Positions 43,410 to 52,472 of a DNA stretch of 64,000 bases are shown piece by piece. The position numbers were made by a program, and so were the translations under genes. The stretch lies in assembly GCA_963931255.1 (NCBI GenBank), contig OZ006972.1:1116001-1180000 (forward strand), read 5' to 3'. This DNA comes from CALUVN01 sp944323595. Lineage in GTDB: Bacteria > Cyanobacteriota > Vampirovibrionia > Gastranaerophilales > Gastranaerophilaceae. A model generated the notes under the pieces. That model was not told the DNA's origin, made no database searches, and worked only from the letters and a program-made list of their open reading frames with translations. Numbering within the stretch: the first letter of the stretch is position 1; every line of letters begins with the position of its first letter.

Positions 43410-43519
43410 AACACCCTTTCCTTTCTTAAACATATTATAAGATAAAAATAGCAAATTGTATAAAAAACTGCACAACCGGTTAATAGAAGAGTGAATTTTT
43501 AAATTTTATTATCATTGAT

Positions 43520-46387
43520 ATGAAAACTTATAATAAAATTTTACTTACTGCGACAATTGTTTTTTTGCTAACATCCAAAACTTATGCAAATGACATTCAG
43601 GTTGCGACATTTAGAGAGTTAATGGATTCTCACCCCGCAAGCGGTGATGTCCTTGAATTTACTGATGATATGACTTTTGACGAAACAATAGGTCAGAATT
43701 TTTATAATCTGGATATAACATTTGAGGGGAATAATCATTCTATAGATGGCAGATATGTTTTTGGAGGTTTTGTACTTAATGAAGAAAGTTTGTTCAATCA
43801 TGTGAGGATTTTAAATTGTAAAGGTCAGGAATATAACAGGTCAAATTTTGCAGGTGCAATATATAACAGCGGCGGAAATCTGGATATAGAAGAGTCTGCA
43901 TTCAGCGGAAATTTTACGGATGCTGCAGGATTTAATTTTGGTGTTGGCGGGGCTGTTTATAATTTGAACGGCGGAACTATTACTATCAACAGAGCACTAT
44001 TTGAGGATAATTATTCAAACGGTGCATCGTCTTATGGCGGTGCTGTTGCAAACGGTTATCAACAGGGTGCGGTAGCGGAGATGTCAATCAGTAATTCTGT
44101 ATTTGATAATAATTATGTCTACGGGTCATTAATTCCTCATGGCGGTGCACTTTATAATAATGGGAATTTAAGCATAACAGGTTCTCAATTTAATGGTAAT
44201 TATTCCGAAGGTCCTGATGGAGCTTACGGTTATGGCGGCGCTTTTGCCAATGAAGGTACAGGAAATATTGATAACAGCAGTTTTTCTGATAATTATGTAA
44301 AAGCCGGTAATTATTCACTTGCCTATGGCGGTAGTATTAGCAATACCACTACGTTAGATATAAAAAATTCAACATTTGAAAATAATTATGTCCAGACTGT
44401 TTCTGATGCAAGGAGTGTTGGCGGCGGGATTTATAATTCCGGAACTCTTACATTAGATAACAATTTATTTAAACAAAATTCTTCGACAGGTAATGCTGAA
44501 GCTTTTGGCGGTGCTTTATACAATGAAACGGGCGGAAATGTTACAATAAATAATACTGTTTGGGAAGATAATACGGTTTCGGGAGCACAAAGCGGCGGTG
44601 GTGCTATATATAATCTGGGGACAATGACATTAGACGGCGGTACATTTAGCGGAAATTCCGGAATCGGCAGTGAAAATTCCTACGGTGGTGTATTGTATAA
44701 CGGCACAAGTGGTCATATTACTATCAAGAATGCAATATTAGCAAGTAACAGGATTTCTGCACCGACCGGAGAGGGGGGAGCTGTTTATAATGCCGGAAGA
44801 TTAATTTTTGAAAACAGTACATTACGGGATAATACAGGCAAAGCCGGTGAATTAAACGATATTTACAATGATAACGGTACTGTAGAATTCGGAGGCAGCG
44901 GTACAAATTCAATTGAAAGCGGAATAGCAGGCAACGGTGACATAATCAAGACGGGCAGCGGTATTTTTAACATCGGCGGGGATAATAAAAACTACACTGG
45001 AAATTTTAGTCTTAATGGGGGAACGGTTCATCTTCTTGCCAACAGCAGTTATTTTTCAGCGCAGAATACTTTTTTTGAAAATAACACTAATTTCGATATG
45101 CAAAATAATGAAATTAACAATATTAATTTCGAAAATCTTCACCTGAATGGCAGAACAAATATTCAGGCTGATTTAGACTTTAACACGCGAACAATGGACA
45201 GAATAAATGCATCAGGCGTAAGCGGCAGCGGTTCACTTTTTGTAAATAATCTTGCAATGACCGGAGCTCCGGAGGGTGAAAGTTTTTCTATTCCTTTTGC
45301 GGACAGTGTTTTGAAAGATTATGTTGATTATAATACAACAACAATAAAAACTCCGATATTTAATTATCGTGCAAGTTATAATTCTTCAAACGGTGACTTT
45401 GATTTTACGCGTGAAACTTTTAATACTGCTATATTTGCTCCTGCTGTGGCTGCTCAATTAGCAGGTTATTTGACACAGTTGGAAACTTACAAGAATGTTT
45501 TTGCAAATCTTGATATGGTTATGATTACCCCGCCTGATACAAGAGGAGGGTATTCAATTCAGAACAAAACCGCTGCAGCAGGGCAATTTTCTTTCTCACC
45601 TTTTGCCATGCCCGAACAGCGCAACGGTATCTGGTTTAAGCCTTATACGACATTTGAAAATGTTCCTTTGAAAAACGGACCGAAGGTTTCAAACGTAAGT
45701 TACGGCGCTATAATAGGCGGAGAAAGCGGACTTCACAAACTTTCAAAAGACTGGTACACTTTATACGGTGCGTATGCAGCTTATAACGGTTCTCATCAGA
45801 GTTATGACGGAAATGGTATTTATAATAACGGTGGCTTAATCGGTGTTGATGCTGTATTTTATAGGGGGAGATTCTTTACTGCCTGGACTGCAGATGTCGG
45901 TGCAAATGCAGCAGAAGCAAATAATATTGACGGGAGGGATGAATTCGGTATGTTAAATACCGGAATTGCCCAAAAAACAGGGTATAATTTTGAAATACTT
46001 GACAGAAAATTAATAATTCAGCCGAGTCTTATAGCTTCATATACCTTTATTAACACGTTTAATTACACAACTTCTTCTGATGTAAGCATAAATGCTGAGC
46101 CGTTGCATGCAATTCATATTGAGCCACAGATAAAATTAATAGGAAATTTCAAAAATTATTTGCAGCCCTACATAAGTGTTTCTATGATTTGGAATATAAT
46201 AGATGACACTAAATTCCAGGCGAATAATGTTTACCTGCCGGAATTGTCTGTCAAACCTTTTGTACAGTATGGCGCAGGTGTGCAAAAACGCTGGGGAGAC
46301 AGAGTCACCGGATTTTTAGAAGCAATGATACGTAACGGCGGCAGAAACGGTATTGCGCTTATGTTTGGTTTAAGAATCAGTATTTAG
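43520..46387 (+). CDS. PMP-repeat autotransporter, paralogue of the giant one
   Basis: The 955-residue protein has a signal peptide (about 1-23), a passenger of GGA(I/V)YN...FxxN repeats (about 100-430), a linker, and a C-terminal barrel (about 705-955) beginning at IWFKPYTTFENVPLKNGPKV. The barrel closely matches that of the protein at 17162-21676, down to EAMIRNGGRNG near the end. Unlike that protein it ends at the last strand (GLRISI), has no homopolymer tract and fewer repeats. It is likely a surface adhesin. Confidence 0.85.
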   Translation: MKTYNKILLTATIVFLLTSKTYANDIQVATFRELMDSHPASGDVLEFTDDMTFDETIGQNFYNLDITFEGNNHSIDGRYVFGGFVLNEESLFNHVRILNCKGQEYNRSNFAGAIYNSGGNLDIEESAFSGNFTDAAGFNFGVGGAVYNLNGGTITINRALFEDNYSNGASSYGGAVANGYQQGAVAEMSISNSVFDNNYVYGSLIPHGGALYNNGNLSITGSQFNGNYSEGPDGAYGYGGAFANEGTGNIDNSSFSDNYVKAGNYSLAYGGSISNTTTLDIKNSTFENNYVQTVSDARSVGGGIYNSGTLTLDNNLFKQNSSTGNAEAFGGALYNETGGNVTINNTVWEDNTVSGAQSGGGAIYNLGTMTLDGGTFSGNSGIGSENSYGGVLYNGTSGHITIKNAILASNRISAPTGEGGAVYNAGRLIFENSTLRDNTGKAGELNDIYNDNGTVEFGGSGTNSIESGIAGNGDIIKTGSGIFNIGGDNKNYTGNFSLNGGTVHLLANSSYFSAQNTFFENNTNFDMQNNEINNINFENLHLNGRTNIQADLDFNTRTMDRINASGVSGSGSLFVNNLAMTGAPEGESFSIPFADSVLKDYVDYNTTTIKTPIFNYRASYNSSNGDFDFTRETFNTAIFAPAVAAQLAGYLTQLETYKNVFANLDMVMITPPDTRGGYSIQNKTAAAGQFSFSPFAMPEQRNGIWFKPYTTFENVPLKNGPKVSNVSYGAIIGGESGLHKLSKDWYTLYGAYAAYNGSHQSYDGNGIYNNGGLIGVDAVFYRGRFFTAWTADVGANAAEANNIDGRDEFGMLNTGIAQKTGYNFEILDRKLIIQPSLIASYTFINTFNYTTSSDVSINAEPLHAIHIEPQIKLIGNFKNYLQPYISVSMIWNIIDDTKFQANNVYLPELSVKPFVQYGAGVQKRWGDRVTGFLEAMIRNGGRNGIALMFGLRISI

Positions 46388-46443
46388 CATAGTGCTGTGT
46401 TTCTGATAGAATATAAATGTTATTCTATCAGGAGTTAAGGAAA

Positions 46444-49356
46444 ATGTTTTTTTATGCGGACTTACATATCCATTCAAAGTACTCTCGGGCAACCAGCAAA
46501 AGCTGTAACCTTGAAGAACTGGCTTTATGGGCGCAGAAAAAAGGTCTTAGTGTAATATCCACGGGCGACTTCACCCATCCTGCGTGGTTTGCGGAAATTC
46601 AGGAAAAACTTACTCCTGCGGGCAACGGTGTTTTCAGGCTTAAGCCGGAGATAGAAAAACAGGTGCTTAAAGATGGTGGCAAGCCTGTATATTTTATTCT
46701 TTCCGTTGAAATTTCAACTATTTATAAAAAAGGAGATAAAACCAGAAAAGTTCACCATGTATGTTTTGTGCCTGATATGGCGTCTGCAGGAAATTTCAGA
46801 AATAAACTTGGCGCAATTGGCAACATAAATTCTGACGGTCGTCCTATTCTTGGACTTGATTCAAGAAATCTTCTGGAAACGGTTCTGGAATCCGGTGAAA
46901 ATTCATTTATAATTCCTGCCCATATCTGGACTCCATGGTTTTCTGTACTTGGTTCTAAATCAGGATTTGATTCTATTGAAGATTGCTACGGCGATCTTGC
47001 GGATAATATTTTTGCGGTAGAAACAGGGCTTTCCTCAGATCCTGAAATGAACTGGAAAGTGTCTAAACTGGATAAATTCAGGCTTGTTTCAAATTCAGAT
47101 GCTCACTCGCCGTCAAAACTCGCGCGCGAAGCAACTGTTTTTGACACTACTCCTGACTATTTCGGGATAATGAATGCGCTAAAAACAGGCGACGGTTATG
47201 TTGGTACGGTAGAATTTTTTCCGGAAGAGGGAAAATATCACGAAGATGGGCATAGAAAATGTAATGTCTGCCTCACTCCGGAAGAGACCAAACAACTCGG
47301 CGGGATTTGCCCTGTATGCGGCAAGCCGCTTACAATAGGCGTTTCTTACAGGGTACATGAACTTTCTGACAGACCGTTTACCTCTGATTTTAAGCCCTCA
47401 ACGGCAGGAAAAGTTTACAGTCTGGTGCCGCTTCAGGAAATCATATCAGAAATCATGCAGTGCGGACCGTCCAGCAAGTCTGTTGTTTCGGAATATGAAA
47501 GACTTGTGCATAAACTCGGGTCGGAGCTTTCTATTTTGCAGGACGTACCTGTTGATGAAATCTCCGGAGAATCAACACTTCTGGGTGAGGGGATTTCCCG
47601 TCTCCGTCAAGGAAAAGTAATTAAGCAGGCAGGGTACGACGGAGAATACGGCGTCATAAGATTATTTCATGATGGGGAATTAAATAAGAAAAAATCAGCG
47701 GTGAATTTACGGCTTAACATTGATATTCCGCTCCAAAAAGAAAATAATGCAACAAAAACATGGACAGTGCCGCAGTCTGTTCGTGAAATTGCAGCGGACA
47801 ATCATAACAGGAAAAAAGGGCTTGATGAATATCAGCAGGCTGCAGTTGAAAATTCCTATAACCGGATTTTAATTATAGCAGGTCCGGGGTCGGGCAAAAC
47901 CACTGTTCTTACAAGAAGAATTGCGCATTTAATAAATTATTGCAATGTCGCACCGGAAAACTGTCTGGCTATTACCTTTACCCGTCGTGCCGCAGAAGAG
48001 ATGCGCGAAAGGTTAGCGCTTCTTGTTCCTGAAAAATCATCAAAAATTAATATCCATACCTTTCACTCGCTGTGCTTTTCAATCCTGAAAGAGAACCGCG
48101 AAAAGGCCGGTCTTGAAGAAAATTTTTCTGTAATCAGCGAACAGGAAAAGGCTCTTTATAATGAAAATGAACTACCGGAAAACATTCTAACCTTTGATGA
48201 TTTGATAACGTTGACTGTTAAACTGTTTGAGGAAAATCCGCAGATAAGAGATGCTTACAGGAACCGTTATAAATATTTATCGGTTGATGAATATCAGGAT
48301 ATAGACGAAAATCAATATAAACTTATCCGTCTGCTAGCCCCCGATAACGGGAATATTTGTGCAATCGGCGACCCTAATCAGGCTATTTACGCTTTCCGCG
48401 GCGGAAATTCCAAATTCTTCAACAACTTCAAAGATGACTATAAAGATGTTGAAATTATTAATCTGAAAAACAACTACCGCTCTACAGAAAGTATTGTAAA
48501 TGCCTCAAACCAGATGATTGAATGTTATAGCACCGTATCTCAATATGTGAAAGGGCACGAAAAAATAACAATCCATACAGCACCGACAGATAAAGCTGAG
48601 GCGGAATTTATTGTAAGTACAATAGAAAATCTTATAGGCGGACACAGCTTTTTCTCAATAGATTCAAACCGTTCACAGGGGCAGGAAGAAGACTATTCGT
48701 TCTCGGATTTTGCTGTCTTATACAGAACATCAGCCCAGCTTAAACCTGTTATTGAAGCCTTAGAGCGTTCCGGCATGCCGTTTGTGAAACTTTCTGACGA
48801 TTTGTTGTGTGAGAAAAAATCTGTTAAAGCACTCCTTAAATCGCTGGTGGAAGATGTACCTGTCGCAGAGCAGCTTAATAATTTGCCGGAAGATATTAGT
48901 GCAGGGATTGAAGATTACATAATGAAGTATTTAAAAGCTATTGCTGAAAAAACACCGCGCAGAATTGACTTTATACACGAAGTATCGTTGATAAAAGAAT
49001 CAGATACACTTGACAAACGTGCAGACAGAATCTCCTTGATGACACTTCACTCTTCAAAAGGTCTTGAGTACAGATGCGTGTTTATTGCAGGGTTGGAAGA
49101 CGGTATTCTGCCTCTGTATCGTGCTCAAACTGCCGAAGAAATTGAGGAAGAAAGGCGGCTTTTATATGTCGGGATGACGCGTGCAAAACAGCGATTATTT
49201 TTAAGCCGTGCAGAAAAAAGATTTATCTACGGAGAAAAGAAATCCCTTGGAATTTCACCGTTCCTTGCCAAAATTGAAAACGACCTTTTGACTTTATCAA
49301 AATACGAACGGGAACAGAAAGAAAAAGAACACGCAAACCAGCTCAGTTTGTTCTAA
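46444..49356 (+). CDS. EndoQ-like PHP nuclease fused to a UvrD-type helicase
   Basis: The 970-residue protein joins two DNA repair modules. Residues 1-415 match archaeal-type endonuclease Q: PHP motif DLHIHSKYS (D6, H8, H10), a four-cysteine zinc finger (C273, C276, C289, C292) and GYDGEYGVIRLF. EndoQ nicks 5' of deaminated bases. Residues 460-960 form an SF1 helicase: AGPGSGKT (479-486), DEYQDIDENQ, GDPNQAIYAFRGG, NYRSTESI, HSSKGLEY and YVGMTRAKQ. The helicase is shorter than UvrD, with reduced accessory subdomains. ATG 46444 has AGGAG/AAGGA upstream. Nicking then unwinding in one chain is the likely design. Confidence 0.85.
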   Translation: MFFYADLHIHSKYSRATSKSCNLEELALWAQKKGLSVISTGDFTHPAWFAEIQEKLTPAGNGVFRLKPEIEKQVLKDGGKPVYFILSVEISTIYKKGDKTRKVHHVCFVPDMASAGNFRNKLGAIGNINSDGRPILGLDSRNLLETVLESGENSFIIPAHIWTPWFSVLGSKSGFDSIEDCYGDLADNIFAVETGLSSDPEMNWKVSKLDKFRLVSNSDAHSPSKLAREATVFDTTPDYFGIMNALKTGDGYVGTVEFFPEEGKYHEDGHRKCNVCLTPEETKQLGGICPVCGKPLTIGVSYRVHELSDRPFTSDFKPSTAGKVYSLVPLQEIISEIMQCGPSSKSVVSEYERLVHKLGSELSILQDVPVDEISGESTLLGEGISRLRQGKVIKQAGYDGEYGVIRLFHDGELNKKKSAVNLRLNIDIPLQKENNATKTWTVPQSVREIAADNHNRKKGLDEYQQAAVENSYNRILIIAGPGSGKTTVLTRRIAHLINYCNVAPENCLAITFTRRAAEEMRERLALLVPEKSSKINIHTFHSLCFSILKENREKAGLEENFSVISEQEKALYNENELPENILTFDDLITLTVKLFEENPQIRDAYRNRYKYLSVDEYQDIDENQYKLIRLLAPDNGNICAIGDPNQAIYAFRGGNSKFFNNFKDDYKDVEIINLKNNYRSTESIVNASNQMIECYSTVSQYVKGHEKITIHTAPTDKAEAEFIVSTIENLIGGHSFFSIDSNRSQGQEEDYSFSDFAVLYRTSAQLKPVIEALERSGMPFVKLSDDLLCEKKSVKALLKSLVEDVPVAEQLNNLPEDISAGIEDYIMKYLKAIAEKTPRRIDFIHEVSLIKESDTLDKRADRISLMTLHSSKGLEYRCVFIAGLEDGILPLYRAQTAEEIEEERRLLYVGMTRAKQRLFLSRAEKRFIYGEKKSLGISPFLAKIENDLLTLSKYEREQKEKEHANQLSLF

Positions 49357-49386
49357 GATTACAGAATGTTTAATCTATTGCCATTC

Positions 49387-50220
49387 TTAGGCTTGCTGAC
49401 CGCAGATTACACGCTCTATACCAGCTAAATCTTTGATAATTTCAATATTTTTAAATCCGTTTTGCTCCATAAGTTGTTTGACCTCTCCGGATTGTCCCAT
49501 CCCGAGCTCATACAACAGCCACCCTTGCGGTTTTAAAATCTTCGGAGCGTCTTTTGTGATTTTTTCGTAAAATTCCAACCCGTTCGGGTCTGATGTGAAA
49601 AGTGCAATTTCAGGATCAAATTTGACTTCTGTTTGGATATTGCTTTTTTCCTGCGGCGGGATGTAAGGCGGGTTAGAAACTATTATGTCAAAGCTTTCGC
49701 CCGGTTTTACGTTAGAAAATACATCGGATTTTCTGAAAATGGCTTTATTAAAAAGGTTTAACCGTGATGCATTGTCAAGCGCCGTGTTTAGTGCATCTTT
49801 TGATATATCAAGCCCTATAATCTGACAGTCTGTATATTTTGCAATCATACAGGCTATGCATCCGCTTCCTGTGCCCACATCCAGAGCCATTTTAAATCCG
49901 TTTTGATTTATAAGTTCAATAGCTTTTCTGACCAGAATTTCCGTTTCATCTCGGGGAATCAGAACAGACGGATTAACAATAAATTTCTCCCCCATAAAAT
50001 CGGCAAATCCTATAATATGCTGAATCGGCTGTCGTGTACGTGCGCGGAGCTTAGCTTTTTCTTCAACAATTTTCAGCTTTTCGCTGTCAAGCTTTTTACC
50101 CATTATAATATCAGCGGCAGTATACCCGCAAAAATGTTCTATAAGCATTTTTACTTCTATATTTGCTTCATTAGGCTCTATGCCGCTTTCTGTTAAGATT
50201 TTTACTATATCCTGTATCAT
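49387..50220 (-). CDS. prmC: release factor glutamine methyltransferase
   Basis: The 277-residue protein has a helical N-domain, the SAM-binding DVGTGSGCIACMIA and the glutamine-specific NPPYIPP motif. It methylates the GGQ glutamine of RF1 and RF2. It is the last gene of a three-gene unit with 2-base gaps. prfA is not adjacent in this window. Confidence 0.93.
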   Translation of the reverse strand: MIQDIVKILTESGIEPNEANIEVKMLIEHFCGYTAADIIMGKKLDSEKLKIVEEKAKLRARTRQPIQHIIGFADFMGEKFIVNPSVLIPRDETEILVRKAIELINQNGFKMALDVGTGSGCIACMIAKYTDCQIIGLDISKDALNTALDNASRLNLFNKAIFRKSDVFSNVKPGESFDIIVSNPPYIPPQEKSNIQTEVKFDPEIALFTSDPNGLEFYEKITKDAPKILKPQGWLLYELGMGQSGEVKQLMEQNGFKNIEIIKDLAGIERVICGQQA

Positions 50221-50222
50221 TT

Positions 50223-50729
50223 TTATTCTTCTGTATCACTAATGTTTCTAAAATCGTGTTCGCTGATTATCCTGTCTATCTCGTTTCTGGCTTCAAGTTT
50301 TGAGGATAATTCTTTTTTCTCTATATTATATTTTTTGCACAAACGGTCATAATAATAAAGCTGCTTTTTGGTAGGAGCGTCTTTTGACATTTTGACTTCC
50401 TGCAAGAATTTGCGCTTTTGCTTTTCAAATTCTTTTTGTGCCTGAATGTAGGGCTCCTGACTCTTTTTGTAATCGTAATACCTGCGGCATTCTTTCAAAT
50501 ATTCTCTGGTATCTTCTAAAAACGCTTCATCCTCAAGCATTTCACCTAAAAATTCAAATCTTGATGCATTTATCTCAAGATAATATTTTTCATCCTCTAT
50601 AAACTTTTCCAGAATGTCTTCAACACCGGATTCCGGCGATTTTTTAACCAGTGCACGCAAAAAATTACACAAAGCTGATTTTTGTGTTTTAGTAAGATTA
50701 AGATATATTCTGTTTTTTACTTCATACAT
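50223..50729 (-). CDS. unrecognised highly charged helical protein
   Basis: The 168-residue protein is rich in Lys and Glu, with coiled-coil character at about 75-115. Its C-terminus (APTKKQLYYYDRLCKKYNIE) resembles short modules of the P-T-x-x-Q-xx-Y type seen in nucleic-acid-associated proteins; that link is weak. No signal peptide or membrane segment. It lies two bases before prmC and two bases after the 60-residue gene, so all three are co-transcribed. Confidence 0.6.
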   Translation of the reverse strand: MYEVKNRIYLNLTKTQKSALCNFLRALVKKSPESGVEDILEKFIEDEKYYLEINASRFEFLGEMLEDEAFLEDTREYLKECRRYYDYKKSQEPYIQAQKEFEKQKRKFLQEVKMSKDAPTKKQLYYYDRLCKKYNIEKKELSSKLEARNEIDRIISEHDFRNISDTEE

Positions 50730-50731
50730 GG

Positions 50732-50914
50732 TTATTTTTTGAATAAATCTTTTACAGAAAACTTCTTAGCGATTTGTTCCTGATGAAATTCCAACAGTTT
50801 TTTTGCTATCGGATTTGTTACGTGTCCGACAGCAGGCGAAACGATTTCTTCTCCCTTTTCAAGAAGTTCCTTGTTTTCAATTACTGTTAAGTTGTTTTCT
50901 GTTCTCTCATCCAT
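50732..50914 (-). CDS. small unrecognised protein, first gene of the prmC unit
   Basis: The 60-residue acidic-to-basic protein (MDERTENNLTVIENKELLEK start; FSVKDLFKK end) is unrecognised. It is kept as real because two-base spacing links it to the next gene. The gap 50915-51166 upstream holds AT-rich promoter-like DNA and no gene. Confidence 0.55.
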   Translation of the reverse strand: MDERTENNLTVIENKELLEKGEEIVSPAVGHVTNPIAKKLLEFHQEQIAKKFSVKDLFKK

Positions 50915-51166
50915 GTATTATATTATACCTCGTTATATTTATATAAAAAAGTTATTTACAAAAAAATTGACTAATTTATGCATAAAAAATATATATTGTT
51001 ACAAAGGTTAATAATTAGATAATTCCGTCCGTTGTTCACAATTCCCTTTTTTTATGGTAAAATTAAAAGCATAAATACCCGGCTGATTTTTGGAAACTTT
51101 TTTTAAGAAATTACATCATAATAAAAAAAGACAAAGATTAGCGGAGTGTGGAGGGAATTTTAAAGA

Positions 51167-52390
51167 ATGAGAAACATTATGAAGAAAAGCGCAATTTTAA
51201 TGGGTGCATTTGTACTCGTATTCGGCTGGATAGTAAAGAATAACGTATTTGCATATTCTCCTGTGGACTTATATGACAATGTATGGCGCCTTATCAATAC
51301 AAAGTTTGTTGATCAGACTAATAACTCTCAGGATTGGTCAAAATGGAGACATAAGTATGACAGTAAGATTCAAACAAATGAAGACGCTTATGTTGCCATA
51401 AATACAATGATTGCAAGTTTGAACGATCCATATACAAAATTTTTAGACCCGAAAGAATTTGCGGAAGAAACAAGTTCAATCAAAGGCTCGCTCAAAGGTA
51501 TCGGTATACAAATCGGTGTTAAAGACGGCAAATTAATGGTAATTGCTCCTATAGAAGATACTCCGGCAGAAAAAGCGGGACTTCTTGCGGATGATGAAAT
51601 TCTTGAAATTGACGGCGTAAGCACCAAAGGGATTACTGTTGACAAAGCCGCAGATAAAATCAGAGGTAAAGAGGGAACACAGGTCAGACTGTTGATTAAA
51701 CGTAAAGATGTTACTCCTAACAAACTTTATACAATTACCCGTGCTGAAATTGAGATTAAATCTATATCTCAGAAAGTTCCTGCAGAAACCAAAATACCTG
51801 ATGATATCGCATATATCAGACTGAGTTCATTTATCAGCCGTAATGCAGCCAGTGAATTTGCCCAAATTCTGAATGCAAATAAAGATAAAAAAGGCTTTAT
51901 TGTAGACCTTCGTTCAAATCCGGGCGGACTTTTGACAAATGCTATCTATATATCAGACATGTTCCTTGATGGTAAAGTTATAGTAAGCACTGTAGACCGT
52001 GACGGTTATAAAGAAACACAGAAAGCCAACCGCGGTATGGTTACAAATAAACCGCTTGTTGTATTGATTAACAAGGGTTCAGCATCAGCAAGCGAAATCT
52101 TCTCAGGCGCAATGAAAGATAACGGACGTGCTGTTATCGTAGGCGAGCAATCTTTCGGAAAAGGTCTTGTTCAGGAAGTAAACAAACTTCCTTATGATGC
52201 CGGTATTAATATAACTATTCAAAAATATCTGACACCAAGCGGTACAGATATTAATAAAAAAGGTATTACACCTGATGTAGTTGTTGAGCTTACGGAAGAA
52301 CATGTAAAGAATAAAGATGATGTTCAATTGAAAAAAGCCGTTGAAATTCTTGAACAAATGGCAGCCGGCAGAACCGTTGCATCTTACTAA
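51167..52390 (+). CDS. ctpA: CtpA/Prc-type carboxy-terminal processing protease
   Basis: The 407-residue S41 protease has an N-terminal signal or anchor (about 5-29), a PDZ domain (about 105-180) with GSLKGIGIQIG, and the catalytic S307 (GSASASE), K332 (SFGKGLVQ) and Q336. It cleaves C-termini of periplasmic proteins, e.g. hydrolases and, in Cyanobacteria, D1. GGAGGG lies about 11 bases before the ATG. It is monocistronic with a good terminator. Confidence 0.92.
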   Translation: MRNIMKKSAILMGAFVLVFGWIVKNNVFAYSPVDLYDNVWRLINTKFVDQTNNSQDWSKWRHKYDSKIQTNEDAYVAINTMIASLNDPYTKFLDPKEFAEETSSIKGSLKGIGIQIGVKDGKLMVIAPIEDTPAEKAGLLADDEILEIDGVSTKGITVDKAADKIRGKEGTQVRLLIKRKDVTPNKLYTITRAEIEIKSISQKVPAETKIPDDIAYIRLSSFISRNAASEFAQILNANKDKKGFIVDLRSNPGGLLTNAIYISDMFLDGKVIVSTVDRDGYKETQKANRGMVTNKPLVVLINKGSASASEIFSGAMKDNGRAVIVGEQSFGKGLVQEVNKLPYDAGINITIQKYLTPSGTDINKKGITPDVVVELTEEHVKNKDDVQLKKAVEILEQMAAGRTVASY

Positions 52391-52411
52391 TAAAACAACA
52401 AAATATACAAG

Positions 52412-52447
52412 AAAAGAACCGGAATTAATAACTCCGGTTCTTTTTTG
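52412..52447. terminator. bidirectional terminator after ctpA
   Basis: A 12-bp perfect stem (52412-52423 with 52433-52444) with a T-run follows the protease gene and faces the SLH gene. Confidence 0.88.
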
Positions 52448-52472
52448 ATCAGCTCTTACAAAATCAAGAGCG

